Assembly (NCBI RefSeq): GCF_018138715.1
Contig: NZ_JAGSHX010000006.1
Location: forward strand, 7,502,001 to 7,566,000
Length of the DNA stretch: 64,000 bases
DNA from: Streptomyces asiaticus
GTDB taxonomy: Bacteria; Actinomycetota; Actinomycetes; Streptomycetales; Streptomycetaceae
Direction: 5' to 3'
Position numbers and translations under genes: made by a program. The notes under the pieces were generated by a model. The model did not search any database. It worked only from the letters and a program-made list of their open reading frames with translations, and had not been told where the DNA came from. Of the stretch, positions 53,476-61,940 are shown piece after piece (the stretch's first letter is position 1; every line of letters begins with the position of its first letter).

Positions 53476-54942
53476 ATGCCGAAAGAAGCGCCGCTGAACA
53501 GTGGTGCACCGGAGACCCCGGTGGGGTCTCACCAGCGGGTATCGGGGATGCAGGCCAAACTTCACCGTTGGGCGGCGGCCGATCACGGTCGCAGGTTCGA
53601 CGATCTGTTCAACCTCGTGTGCGACCCAGCGACGCTGCTCGTGGCGTTCGAACGGGTCGCGGGAAACAAAGGGGCCAAAACGCCCGGAGTGGACGGCCTC
53701 ACCGCCGTCAACGTCGAGCACGAGATTGGCCCTCACGGGTTCCTGGAGGATCTTCGACACGTACTTAAATCGGGTGAGTTCCGCCCGCTGCCGGTACGCG
53801 AACGCAAGATCCCCAAGCTCGGCGGCAGCGGGAAGGTGCGCAAGCTCGGCGTCCCGACCATCGCCGACCGGGTGGTCCAGGCGGCCCTCAAGCTGGTGCT
53901 GGAGCCGATTTACGAGGCCGACTTCAAGCCGGTCTCCTACGGCTTCCGGCCCCTGCGGCGGGCACATGACGCGATCGCCGAGATCCACTTCTACGGCACC
54001 CACGGCTACCGCTGGGTCCTGGACGCGGACATCGAGGCGTGCTTCGACTCGATCGACCACACGGCCCTGATGGACCGGGTGCGAGGACGAGTCAAGGACA
54101 AGCGCGTGCTGCGGCTGGTCAAGGCGTTCCTCAAGGCCGGCGTCCTCACCGAGGACAACAACCGCGAGGACACCCTCACTGGCACCCCTCAGGGCGGCAT
54201 CCTCTCCCCGCTCCTGGCGAACATCGCCCTGTCGGCGCTCGACGAGCACCTGACCAGGCCATGGGAACCGGACGGGGAGATGGCCACCAGCCACCTGCGC
54301 AGGCGTCGCCGCGCAACCGGACGTCCGAACTGGCGAATCGTCCGCTACGCGGACGATTTCGTCGTACTGACCGACGGTGAACGCGACGACGTCGAAACGC
54401 TACGCGAGGACATCGCCGAAGTGCTGCAACCACTCGGCCTTCGCCTCTCCGAGGCCAAGACTCGGGTGGTGCACATGTCGGACGGGTTCGACTTCCTTGG
54501 GTTCCGCATCCAGTGGCGCCGCAAGCGAGGAACGGACAAGTGGCACGTCTACACCTTCATCGCTGATCGGCCCATCCGGCAGCTGAAGGACAAGATCCGT
54601 GCTCTGACGAACAGAACGTCGCAGCAGAACCCCAGGGACGTGCTGATCAGGCTCAACCAGATCATGCGCGGCTGGGCCAACTACTTCAAGCACGCGGTCT
54701 GCAAAGCCACCCTGAGCTCCCTGGCCAGCTTCACATGGCACCGGGTGATCAGCTGGTGGATGGCGCTGCACCGCTGGAAGTGGAAGGAAGTCCGCCGACG
54801 CCTCACCGACCACACCGGACGGTGGCAAAGGCCCTCGGCTGATGGGATCGAACTGTTCGACCTCCAGGCGGTGACGGTCACCCGCTACCGCTACAGAGGC
54901 AACAGGATCCCCAACCCCTGGACACGTCTCAACCACGCCTGA
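53476..54942 (+). CDS. ltrA: Group II intron reverse transcriptase/maturase
   Basis: A 488-aa intron-encoded protein from ATG 53476 (GGAAGGAGG upstream). RT motifs: VDGLTAVN, PIYEADFKPVSYGFRP, the metal motif VRYADDFVVL (YADD 291-294) and GTPQGGILSPLLAN. The maturase (X) domain follows (IMRGWANYFKHAVCKATLSSL). The C-terminus ends after LFDLQAVTVTRYRYRGNRIPNPW without an HNH endonuclease domain, so mobility would rely on a pre-made nick, as in endonuclease-less lineages. It is translated from within the intron RNA and should assist its own splicing. Confidence 0.92.
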   Translation: MPKEAPLNSGAPETPVGSHQRVSGMQAKLHRWAAADHGRRFDDLFNLVCDPATLLVAFERVAGNKGAKTPGVDGLTAVNVEHEIGPHGFLEDLRHVLKSGEFRPLPVRERKIPKLGGSGKVRKLGVPTIADRVVQAALKLVLEPIYEADFKPVSYGFRPLRRAHDAIAEIHFYGTHGYRWVLDADIEACFDSIDHTALMDRVRGRVKDKRVLRLVKAFLKAGVLTEDNNREDTLTGTPQGGILSPLLANIALSALDEHLTRPWEPDGEMATSHLRRRRRATGRPNWRIVRYADDFVVLTDGERDDVETLREDIAEVLQPLGLRLSEAKTRVVHMSDGFDFLGFRIQWRRKRGTDKWHVYTFIADRPIRQLKDKIRALTNRTSQQNPRDVLIRLNQIMRGWANYFKHAVCKATLSSLASFTWHRVISWWMALHRWKWKEVRRRLTDHTGRWQRPSADGIELFDLQAVTVTRYRYRGNRIPNPWTRLNHA

Positions 54943-54959
54943 ACGGCAGAGTCTGTGGA

Positions 54960-54993
54960 GAGCCCGGTACTCGGAGACGGGTACGCCGGGTTC
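54960..54993 (+). ncRNA. Group II intron domain V
   Basis: Exactly 34 nt that fold with GAGCCCGG pairing CCGGGTTC, a two-base bulge (GC), a second stem (TAC/GTAC side) and a GAGA tetraloop closed by TCG/CGG. The catalytic AGC triad is at positions 2-4. This is the diagnostic hallmark of a self-splicing group II intron. Confidence 0.85.
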
Positions 54994-55069
54994 GGCGAGC
55001 GGCACGGAGAAACGGACCGGTGGCAACACCGGCACCGCGCTCCGTGCCGACTCAACAGGCACCCCCCCC

Positions 55070-55319
55070 GGCCGGCAGCGACCCCGCCACGATGATCAGT
55101 GCCTCCTGCCGCGCTCAGGAGGAATTCCTGGCCATCGTCTCCGAACTCGTCGACGAACACGATCAGCACCGATACGGAGGCCTGCTCCTCAGCAGCGTCA
55201 GCGGCATCATCAGCGCGGAACTGAGCGGCCACTTCACCACCGGGAATTGGCGCACCTCCGCCGACGAACTTGTCGATATCCTCGTCACGATCATCACCGA
55301 CGGACGGCCCCGCGCCTGA
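55070..55319 (+). pseudogene. TetR regulator, C-terminal fragment (rest of the split gene)
   Basis: Reads AGSDPATMISASCRAQEEFL, then AIVSELVDEHDQHRYGGLLL and SVSGIISAELSGHFTTG to the stop at 55317-55319. This continues the TetR_C domain begun at 51100-51409 (relatives have HPHLYRLMFG followed by this block). Together the halves give about 185-190 residues, the normal family length. An extra downstream start (ATG 55092) exists but would give only the C-terminal domain. Confidence 0.8.
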
Positions 55320-55498
55320 GCTTGTTCTTGAGGATCTGACCTGGTGCTGACTGTCTGCCCGGCGGACACAGGATGCCGAGTGGTGCTGACGGCCCAGACG
55401 GCACCGTCGGCTGACCGGCCCGCGAGGGCACTGGCCGGTACCCGGTCGGCGCAGCTTTCGCTCACATCCGCTGGCATCGATCACGGGGATCGGTGTGA

Positions 55499-55660
55499 GG
55501 TTGCTTGCGCTCGAACTTGCCCGCGAGGGGTCCCACCGCCTGGCATGCCACCTCGCCCAGCTCGCAGGTGACGTCGCCCCCGACGACGAGGCCGGCTATC
55601 CACACCGTCCAGGCCGAGGTCTACTCACTCCGCGCGGCCCACGGGGTATGGCTCCTTTCG
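55499..55660 (+). pseudogene. Fragment of an alkyl-sulfatase dimerisation domain
   Basis: The frame reads LALELAREGSHRLACHLAQL then AGDVAPDDEA, and after a one-base shift IHTVQAEVYSLRAAHG. This is the same block as in the MBL enzyme at 41645-42946 (LELAQAGSHRLACHLAQFAGD, AVHTARAEVYALRAAQ). It is an out-of-frame relic of a paralogous or duplicated sulfatase gene, on the opposite strand to the intact copy. The rest of 55320-55666 shows no gene. Confidence 0.6.
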
Positions 55661-55666
55661 CCTGGA

Positions 55667-57028
55667 TCAGCGTCGCTGGACGGCGGGGAGGACGTACTGC
55701 CCCTGGAGCATTTCCTTGCGCGGCTGGTAGCAGCGCAGGGTCAACTCGAAGTCGCCGGCCGGAGCGGGCAGCCAATTCGTGATGCCTTCGGCGGGTTCAT
55801 GGTGCTGGACGAGGATGTCGAGAGATCCGTCGTTGCCGTAGGCGAGGCCGGCGGTGCGGTCTCCGAGCATGTAGCGGTCGATGGGGTTGTCGACCAGGAA
55901 GTTGTCCTGGTCGTAGGCGGTCAGCGACCAGAAGGCATCCACGGGCGGGAGCCGGTCGGCGGCGAAACGCAGCCGGTAGGCGTGGTCGCCGTGGAGCCGG
56001 TGGCCGGCGGCGTCCCTGCGGGTGGAGGCGTAGACGGCTTCCTCGGCGGTGAGGGCGCCGAGTCCGTGGCGGGCGATGATCGCACGGAGCAGGTAGTCCT
56101 GGCCGTAGGTGCCGAGGTCGAGTTCGTAGGTCCAGCCGGTGCCTGCCGTCCCGTTCTTCTTCGCCCGTGCCGACTTCCTGGCCCTGGCGTCCAGGAGGCC
56201 GGCGGCGAAAGTGACGGCCTGGTCCAGTGCCAGCCGGGTCATCGCGTCGGAGGTCTCGGAGGGCTGGAGACCGGGGCCGATGCCGACGGTGGCGAAGCGT
56301 TCCAGGAGACCTGTCTCCTCGGCGGGCGGCGGGTTGCGAGTGAGGGCGGCGCCCAGTTCGTCGTAGAAGGCGATGCCCGTGGCACCGATGTCGTGCGGGG
56401 CGGGCGCCGGGCCGGTGAACCACCCCGCGTCGCGGTCGCTCCGGGCGGCCGGGGTGAGGCGGTAGCGCGTGATGAGCCCGGATGCGGCCTCGAGGTCGGG
56501 TTCGCCGTCGACGAGGGTGCGGCCGAGGAGCCATACGGTGTTGGTGGGGGCTTTCACGACGGGGAGGCCGGGCTCGCCGGGCAGACCTGGGTGCCGCCCG
56601 TTCGGTCCGACGATGAGGTGACTGCCCGCGGCCGGGCCGGTGGTACGGCTGCCCACATAGGCGAAGGTGTTGGTGTAGGCGTCCAGGAACTGCAGGCTGT
56701 AGTAGCGGTCGCCGACATCGGGCACGTCAAGGGTCACCGGCCCGTGCGTCAGGTCCAGCCAGGCGCTGGAGTAGAGGGTGTCGTTGTTGGGCTTGACGAC
56801 GTCGCGGGAGCGCGGTGTCTCCAGCCTGCTGCGGTGATGGAAGGTGTTGGCGGGCGTGGCGCCGTGGCGCTTGCGGTGGGTGAGCTGCTTCCTGGTGCGT
56901 TCCATGAGGACGAGCGGGTAGCCCCACAGGTAGGCGTCGACGGCGGTGGTGAAGGTGCTGGTCGCGCGCGGGGCGAACCGGGGCCGGTCGCGGGTCTCGG
57001 TCGGCCGGTGGTTCGTGGTGGCGTTCAA
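55667..57028 (-). CDS. DUF1254/DUF1214 domain protein
   Basis: A 453-aa protein. The N-terminal DUF1254 region shows TTAVDAYLWGYPLVLMERTRKQ, VKPNNDTLYSSAWLDLTHGP and DRYYSLQFLDAYTNTFAYVG. The C-terminal DUF1214 has AFWSLTAYDQDNFLVDNP and LDILVQHHEP...NWLPAPAGDFELTLRCY. This two-domain protein is often found near catabolic or secreted-enzyme genes in actinomycetes; its activity is not established. It ends the minus-strand operon headed by the acyl-CoA synthetase. Confidence 0.85.
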   Translation of the reverse strand: MNATTNHRPTETRDRPRFAPRATSTFTTAVDAYLWGYPLVLMERTRKQLTHRKRHGATPANTFHHRSRLETPRSRDVVKPNNDTLYSSAWLDLTHGPVTLDVPDVGDRYYSLQFLDAYTNTFAYVGSRTTGPAAGSHLIVGPNGRHPGLPGEPGLPVVKAPTNTVWLLGRTLVDGEPDLEAASGLITRYRLTPAARSDRDAGWFTGPAPAPHDIGATGIAFYDELGAALTRNPPPAEETGLLERFATVGIGPGLQPSETSDAMTRLALDQAVTFAAGLLDARARKSARAKKNGTAGTGWTYELDLGTYGQDYLLRAIIARHGLGALTAEEAVYASTRRDAAGHRLHGDHAYRLRFAADRLPPVDAFWSLTAYDQDNFLVDNPIDRYMLGDRTAGLAYGNDGSLDILVQHHEPAEGITNWLPAPAGDFELTLRCYQPRKEMLQGQYVLPAVQRR

Positions 57029-57055
57029 GGCGTTGTGCCCTTCTGTTCGCTGGCC

Positions 57056-59131
57056 TTACGGGTGGTCGTGTGCGGGGTCGGCGGTCAGCACCATGAGGGA
57101 GTCGACGGCCATGGGGGACCCGTCGGGGCGGATCAGCAGCGGATTGATGTCGAGTTCGGCCACACTGGGCGCCTGCATGAGGAACTCGGCGAGCAGCAGC
57201 AGAACGTCGGTCCACGCGGCGACCGCGAGTCCCGCGTGCTCGGCGGCGAGCTCGGTCGCCACCCTCCGCACGGTCTCCGGTGCCGCAGGCAACCGGAGGA
57301 CGTGCCGGGTCGCCCTGGTGTCCTCCGCGCGGGCGCCGCCCGGGCCGATGACGAGGGACGGCCCGTACTGCGGATCCCGGACCGCGCCGATGGACAGCTC
57401 GCCGGTGTGTGCGAGCTGTGGCTGGACGACGGCCCGTGCGTCACACAGTCCCAGGTCCTCCGCCCGCTCCAGCAGCGCATCGACCACCTTGGGGATGTCC
57501 GCGGCCGGCACCGCCAGGCGTACGAGGCCGAGCCGGGCGCGATGCGGGGCGTCCGGCGAGTCGACCTTCACGACGAACACCCCTTGTGCCTCCGGGTGTT
57601 CCGGGCCATTCGCGGCCGACGCCCCATCGACCGATCGCACATACGGCACACCGAGTTCGCTCAGGATCCGGCCGGCGTGGATCTCCGTCACCACTCCCGG
57701 CTCGCGCGGCAGCCGGGAGGCCGCCCTGGCCGCCGCAGGCTTGGCGTCCGGCAGCGAGCCCTCGTCGACCGGTTCCGGGTCGGGTGCCCGGACGAGGCCG
57801 GGAAGCGCGCGCATCAAGCCCGCGATGCTGGAATGGACGACTCCGGCAGGGGTGCCGGCCAGTGCGCCGTCGGGCGGTGCGGCCCAGATCAGCCAACTGG
57901 GGGTTACCAGCCCGGCGAGCGTGCCGGCGAGTTGTCGATACAGCTCCGGGAAGTGGTCGCCGAAGGTGAAGTAGCAGACGATGCCGTCCAGCGACGGATC
58001 CGCATCCAGCGTAGCGAGCAGTTCCCCGAACGCGTCGGCGCTGCGGTAGAACTGGCCGCCCAGATCGATCGGGTTGTCCAACGCGGCCGCCCCGGTCAGG
58101 TCCAGCGCTGCCACGGCTGCCCGTGTCTCCGGCTCCAGCGCCGGCACCGCGGCACCGAGTGCCGCGAGCCGATCGGCGATCACCGCACCCGCGCCGCCGG
58201 AGACGGTGAGCACGGCGAACCGGGGCTCCGGAGGCAGTGACACAGGACGCTGCAGCGCCGTCATCAGGTCCGCGAACGACTCGTCGTCCTCGGCCAAGGT
58301 GATCCCCGCGTCCCGGCACAACGCACCGAAGAGCAGCGGGTCACCTGCCACGGCCGCGGTGTGCGAGAGCGTGGCCCGGCTGCCGGCCTCACTCGTACCC
58401 GCCTTGATAACCACGACCCGCTTGCCGAGCTCGGCGGCCCGCCGCCCGATCCGGGCCAGCGCTTCCGGGTCCCGGACCTGCTCCACGTACAGGCCCAGCA
58501 CCTGCACGTCGGGGCGTTCCAGCAGGTAGGAGCCGACCTCGGTGAGCTGCAGGCACGCCTCGTTGCCGACGCTCGCGTAATAGGAGAAGGCGGTGCCGCG
58601 CCGGTTGAGCTGGTCGGCCAGGACGAAGCCCATCGCGCCGCTCTGGGTGACGACCGCCAGGGGGCCCGGCGCCGGAGCAGACCGTTCCGCATAGGGGCTC
58701 GCGGTCACCTGGGCCGAGGCGGGCCTGCTGACCACGCCGAGGCAGTTGGGACCGAGCAGAGGCATGTCGCCTGCGGCCGCGCGCAGTTGCTGCTGCCGAC
58801 CGTGGCCGGCCGCTCCCTGTTCGGCGAACCCGGAGGAGAACAACACGACCGCGCCCACTCCCGCGCGCCGTGCCCGCGCGACGACATCGACGGCGACCGC
58901 GGCCGGTACGGCGACGACGAGAAGGTCCAGGCGATGCCCCTCGGCCACCAGGTCATCGATGACGGGAAACCCGGGGTCGGCATCCCTCGGCTCGACGGCG
59001 TACACCTCGCCTCCGTAACCCCCGGCCTGGAGCAGTTCGACGACGCGCCTTCCCCAACTGCCCAGCCGGGAGGACAGGCCGATGACCCCGATCCGGCGGG
59101 GGAAGAAGAGGGCGTCGAGCGGTTGGGACAT
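57056..59131 (-). CDS. ADP-forming acyl-CoA synthetase family protein
   Basis: A 691-aa fused alpha-beta enzyme. CoA-binding domain (about 1-135, VIGLSSRLGSWGRRVVELL) and a succinyl-CoA-ligase-like central part with PLAVVTQSGAMGFVLADQ. The phosphohistidine candidate is in ATLSHTAAVAGD (about residue 260). A C-terminal ATP-grasp segment (FVVKVDSPDAPHR, ELDINPLLIRPDG) follows. It generates or consumes acyl-CoA with ATP/ADP, as in acetate/phenylacetate-type CoA ligases of this class. It is paired with the MFS transporter, implying uptake and activation of a carboxylate. Confidence 0.88.
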   Translation of the reverse strand: MSQPLDALFFPRRIGVIGLSSRLGSWGRRVVELLQAGGYGGEVYAVEPRDADPGFPVIDDLVAEGHRLDLLVVAVPAAVAVDVVARARRAGVGAVVLFSSGFAEQGAAGHGRQQQLRAAAGDMPLLGPNCLGVVSRPASAQVTASPYAERSAPAPGPLAVVTQSGAMGFVLADQLNRRGTAFSYYASVGNEACLQLTEVGSYLLERPDVQVLGLYVEQVRDPEALARIGRRAAELGKRVVVIKAGTSEAGSRATLSHTAAVAGDPLLFGALCRDAGITLAEDDESFADLMTALQRPVSLPPEPRFAVLTVSGGAGAVIADRLAALGAAVPALEPETRAAVAALDLTGAAALDNPIDLGGQFYRSADAFGELLATLDADPSLDGIVCYFTFGDHFPELYRQLAGTLAGLVTPSWLIWAAPPDGALAGTPAGVVHSSIAGLMRALPGLVRAPDPEPVDEGSLPDAKPAAARAASRLPREPGVVTEIHAGRILSELGVPYVRSVDGASAANGPEHPEAQGVFVVKVDSPDAPHRARLGLVRLAVPAADIPKVVDALLERAEDLGLCDARAVVQPQLAHTGELSIGAVRDPQYGPSLVIGPGGARAEDTRATRHVLRLPAAPETVRRVATELAAEHAGLAVAAWTDVLLLLAEFLMQAPSVAELDINPLLIRPDGSPMAVDSLMVLTADPAHDHP

Positions 59132-59159
59132 CGCGTACCTCCGCGACTCGTAGCGGGAA

Positions 59160-60479
59160 TCAGCTGGTCAGCCCGAGGCGGCGGGCCTCGCGCTCGGGGT
59201 TGACGGTGAGCAATCCGATCAGACCGCCGACGATCAGCAGTGCGGCGCTGAGGGTGAAGGCTGTCCGGAAGCCCTCGCTCGCCGAGTCCGCCGTGTCGAT
59301 GATGCGGCCGGTGACGGCGGGGGCGGCGATCCCGACGAGGGTCACCAGGGCGGTACCTGTGGCCAGCACCGCGCCCCGACGGCCTACGGGGACGATCTGC
59401 GCCTGGACGAGGTAGTGCAACGGGAACATCGCGTTGGGCAGGCCGAACGCCAGGGTCAGCAGCAGCACGGCGAGCCCGCCACCGGTGTGCGGCAGCGCGA
59501 GCATGCACACTCCGGCGACGAGCACCAGCAGACCCCCGGTGACACCCCGGGCGGTCCGCCCGGTGGCCCCGTTGCGCATCCAGTGCCCGGTACCCCAGGG
59601 AACGCCCAGCAGCACGGCCGCACTGACCAGATGCGGGGCGATCACGATGTTTCCCGCCGCCGCGGCACTGTGGCCGAGCGCACGCTCCAGGTACGCCGGC
59701 AGCCAGGCCATGCCGAGTGCCAGCGACCAGTAGGCTCCGGCGCCCACGGCAAGCGCACCGAGCCAGGTCGGGTTGAGGAACAGACGGCGATAGGGGATGT
59801 GCGGCTCGGTGCCCGTTTCGCCCTTGCCCGCGGTGTGCAGCCCTGCGTTGAAGGTGTCCAGCGGGCCCTCACGGCCGACGAACGCCCACAGCACCGCCCA
59901 CAGAAGTCCGGTCGCCGCGAGGACGGCGAAGGCAGCACGCCAGCCGTACTGGGCGATGACGTACACCAGCGTCGGAGTGGCGATCGCCAGGCCCAGCGCC
60001 CCGCCCATGTTGATCAGTGCGGTCGGGACCGAGCGGGCTTGTTCGGGAAACCACTTCTGCACCGCGTGGACAGCCAGCGGCGCGGTCGGCCCTTCTGCCG
60101 CCCCCAGCGCGATGCGGCTCGCGTACAGCGCCGGAACACCGGCGGCCAGCAGTACCGGCAGCGCGGTCAGCGACCACACCACTGCGATGACGGCCAGGAT
60201 CCGGGTGGTCCGCACTCGGTTGGAGACGAACCCCACCACCACCGCGGACAGGCTGAAGAGCAGATAGAAGCTGCTGGCAATCGCACCGTACTCACCCGCG
60301 GTGAGGCCGAACTCCTCCATGATCGGATCGGCGGCCAGGCCGAGTACCGCCTTGTCCGCAAAGTTGATCAACATCAGGGCCACCACCATCGCGGTGACCG
60401 CCCACGCCCGGGCACTACGCGCAACGATCTCGCCGGAATCCCTCGCACCGGATCGTCCGGCAACTTGTGGAGCTGCCAC
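59160..60479 (-). CDS. MFS transporter, ACS (organic anion) type
   Basis: A 439-aa transporter with 12 predicted membrane helices. GTG 60479 follows a GGAGGCGGG ribosome-binding motif. The motif between helices II and III (VSNRVRTTRILAV) and the early NFADKAVLGLAADPIMEEF segment fit the anion:cation symporter subfamily that imports phthalate-, galactonate- or hydroxyphenylpropionate-like acids. It is the first gene of the three-gene minus-strand operon with the acyl-CoA synthetase and DUF1254/1214 protein. Confidence 0.88.
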   Translation of the reverse strand: MAAPQVAGRSGARDSGEIVARSARAWAVTAMVVALMLINFADKAVLGLAADPIMEEFGLTAGEYGAIASSFYLLFSLSAVVVGFVSNRVRTTRILAVIAVVWSLTALPVLLAAGVPALYASRIALGAAEGPTAPLAVHAVQKWFPEQARSVPTALINMGGALGLAIATPTLVYVIAQYGWRAAFAVLAATGLLWAVLWAFVGREGPLDTFNAGLHTAGKGETGTEPHIPYRRLFLNPTWLGALAVGAGAYWSLALGMAWLPAYLERALGHSAAAAGNIVIAPHLVSAAVLLGVPWGTGHWMRNGATGRTARGVTGGLLVLVAGVCMLALPHTGGGLAVLLLTLAFGLPNAMFPLHYLVQAQIVPVGRRGAVLATGTALVTLVGIAAPAVTGRIIDTADSASEGFRTAFTLSAALLIVGGLIGLLTVNPEREARRLGLTS

Positions 60480-60682
60480 CTATCCCGCCTCCTCCACGCC
60501 GAAGAGCGCCGGGCATACCAACTGGTATGCGGTCCAACGCCATTGATGAAACCCGGCGATTTAGCGTTACGTCAATGGGATGGACAGCGAAATTTAGCGA
60601 AGTGCTAATCGATGGCAGTCCGGGACGGGAGGCGGCAGGATACTCCTTGAGCTGCGGGAACTCTCCCTGCCGAAGGGTGCGA
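60480..60682. other. Intergenic region upstream of the transporter operon
   Basis: 203 bp with no gene, between the TetR gene and the MFS gene on the same strand. It contains short A/T-rich patches, notably GATTTAGCGTTACGTC (about 60558-60573) and AAATTTAGCGAAGTGC (about 60589-60604), with a repeated ATTTAGCG motif that may be an operator pair. Confidence 0.45.
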
Positions 60683-61363
60683 TCAGTCGTCCGAAACGTC
60701 TGCCAACGGGCCGTCCACGGCGCTGAAGCAACGCTCCGCGAGCGCGATGAACCGCTCGTCGAGCTCGCGCACCCCCACCCCGAACTCCTTGGCCAGGTGC
60801 GAGCGCGACAGGACATAGCCGGCCACGAGGGAGTGGAGCACGGCATGCAGAGCGACCAGGTCGACATCCCGGCCGATCAGCTTCGCGTCCTGCTCCCGCC
60901 GGAACTGCTCCTGCGTACGCTCCAGATCGGGCATCACCCTGAGCTGCTTGTCGCCGTCCAGAACCAGAAGGGCTGCCAGGCGGATCGACGACGCGTAGCG
61001 GATGCCGCTCTTGACCGCCTCCCGGATTCGGGCTCCGGTACGCATCGGGCGGTTGTGGATGCGCATGGCGGAAACGCGTTCACGGACGTTGCGGCGCAGC
61101 GCCGAGCGCAGCAGGTCCCCGCGAGAGCCGAAATAGTGGTACACCAGCCCGCGATTGACTCCCGCCTGGTCGGCGACCTCACGCAGATTCAGCCCGCCGA
61201 GCACACCATCGCGCCGCAGCAGCTCCAGCGCCGCGCGCTCCAGGGTCTGCGCGGTGAGCTCGGCGTCCCCGGACGGGCCGCCGTTCGTCACCCTCGCCCT
61301 CTTGCCCACACCCTCACCCCGCGACTCGACGTCCTCGACCGCCCCATCGTAAGTTCGCGTCAC
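60683..61363 (-). CDS. TetR-family regulator
   Basis: A 226-aa protein. HTH: ELTAQTLERAALELLRRDGV, LREVADQAGVNRGLVYHYFGSRGDLLRSAL. The ligand domain has a conserved YVLSRSHLAKEFGV helix. It starts with GTG overlapping the MarR stop by 4 nt, so the two regulators form one operon. Its location just before the MFS/CoA-synthetase operon on the same strand suggests it controls that operon, probably by binding the repeated ATTTAGCG motif (inference). Confidence 0.87.
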   Translation of the reverse strand: MTRTYDGAVEDVESRGEGVGKRARVTNGGPSGDAELTAQTLERAALELLRRDGVLGGLNLREVADQAGVNRGLVYHYFGSRGDLLRSALRRNVRERVSAMRIHNRPMRTGARIREAVKSGIRYASSIRLAALLVLDGDKQLRVMPDLERTQEQFRREQDAKLIGRDVDLVALHAVLHSLVAGYVLSRSHLAKEFGVGVRELDERFIALAERCFSAVDGPLADVSDD

Positions 61364-61914
61364 TGGGGCGCGCAGGCCTCCGATGGACCGCTGCCGAGGG
61401 CCGGCTCCATCGCGGTCGGCACGGAGCCGTTGGCCCGGAGCGCGGCCAGAATGGAGTCGGCGAGGCGGCCGAAGCCCTCCATGTCCTCCTCAGGCAGCTG
61501 CTCGAAGACCAACTGACGCAAGGCGGCCCGGTAGACGGGAGCGGCCTCGGCAAGCAGCTGCCTGCCGATATCGGTCAGTTCGGCGAGGACGCAGCGCGCG
61601 TCGTCGGGGTCGGGCAGGCGCTTCAGTGCCCCGCGGCGCTCCAGGCGCGCGGCGAGCCGCGAGAGGTGGGAGGGCGTGACATGGGCCGCCTCCGCCAGCG
61701 CGGTCATGTGCTGGCGGCCGTCCTCGCTCACCGACAGCCACAGCAGCACCTGGTACTCGTGCAGCGAGTGTCCGGCCTCGCGCTGCAGCCGTGCGTCCAG
61801 TGCCCGTGGAAGCAGCATGACGACCCCGAGGAGCGGCACGGAGAGCGACTTCTCCTCGCGCGACAGCGGCCGTCCCGCCGCACCGCTGTCGTACGCGGCC
61901 TTCGGCGACGTCAT
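61360..61914 (-). CDS. MarR-family regulator
   Basis: A 184-aa protein. ATG 61914 follows GGAGG at 9 bp; an earlier start at 61950 would begin inside the operator region. The winged helix shows LHEYQVLLWLSVSEDGRQHMT, LAEAAHVTPSHLSRLAARLERRGAL and the wing DPDDARCVLAELT. Two similar palindromic sites lie in the divergent region ahead of it, so autoregulation and control of the DUF998/NmrA genes are likely. Confidence 0.88.
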   Translation of the reverse strand: MTSPKAAYDSGAAGRPLSREEKSLSVPLLGVVMLLPRALDARLQREAGHSLHEYQVLLWLSVSEDGRQHMTALAEAAHVTPSHLSRLAARLERRGALKRLPDPDDARCVLAELTDIGRQLLAEAAPVYRAALRQLVFEQLPEEDMEGFGRLADSILAALRANGSVPTAMEPALGSGPSEACAPQ

Positions 61915-61940
61915 GAGCACCAGCCTCCCTGCGGATCCAT

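Larger units (their letters stand above)
52887..55056 (+). mobile_element. Group II intron with maturase, inserted in the IS110 3' end
   Basis: The 5' end has the consensus GTGCGCC (52887-52893), 13 bp after the IS110 stop. Domain IV contains the RT/maturase gene (53476-54942). Domain V is at 54960-54993, and domain VI (stem GGCACGGAG/CTCCGTGCC enclosing a CCGGTG-GCAA-CACCGG hairpin) ends near 55056 with ...CTCAAC. Exact splicing would join GACATAG to AGGCACC, giving an uninterrupted IS110 end. The intron therefore appears complete and possibly splicing-competent. Confidence 0.8.
51410..55069 (+). mobile_element. IS110-family element carrying a group II intron
   Basis: It lies between the two halves of a TetR gene. 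Both junctions show an eight-C run followed by G (51402-51410; 55062-55070), so the exact borders are uncertain by a few bases. Parts: about 260 bp left-end non-coding DNA, the transposase (51672-52874), a short 3' end, a group II intron (52887 to about 55056) and the remaining right-end bases. Without the intron the IS is about 1.5 kb, normal for the family, which uses a DEDD transposase and structured non-coding RNA. Confidence 0.75.

Noticed and set aside
55505..58240. 911-codon plus-strand open frame
   Set aside because: It runs antisense to the DUF1254/1214 and acyl-CoA synthetase genes, whose domains are convincing. Long antisense frames are expected in very GC-rich DNA, and its translation is low-complexity Gly/Val/Arg.
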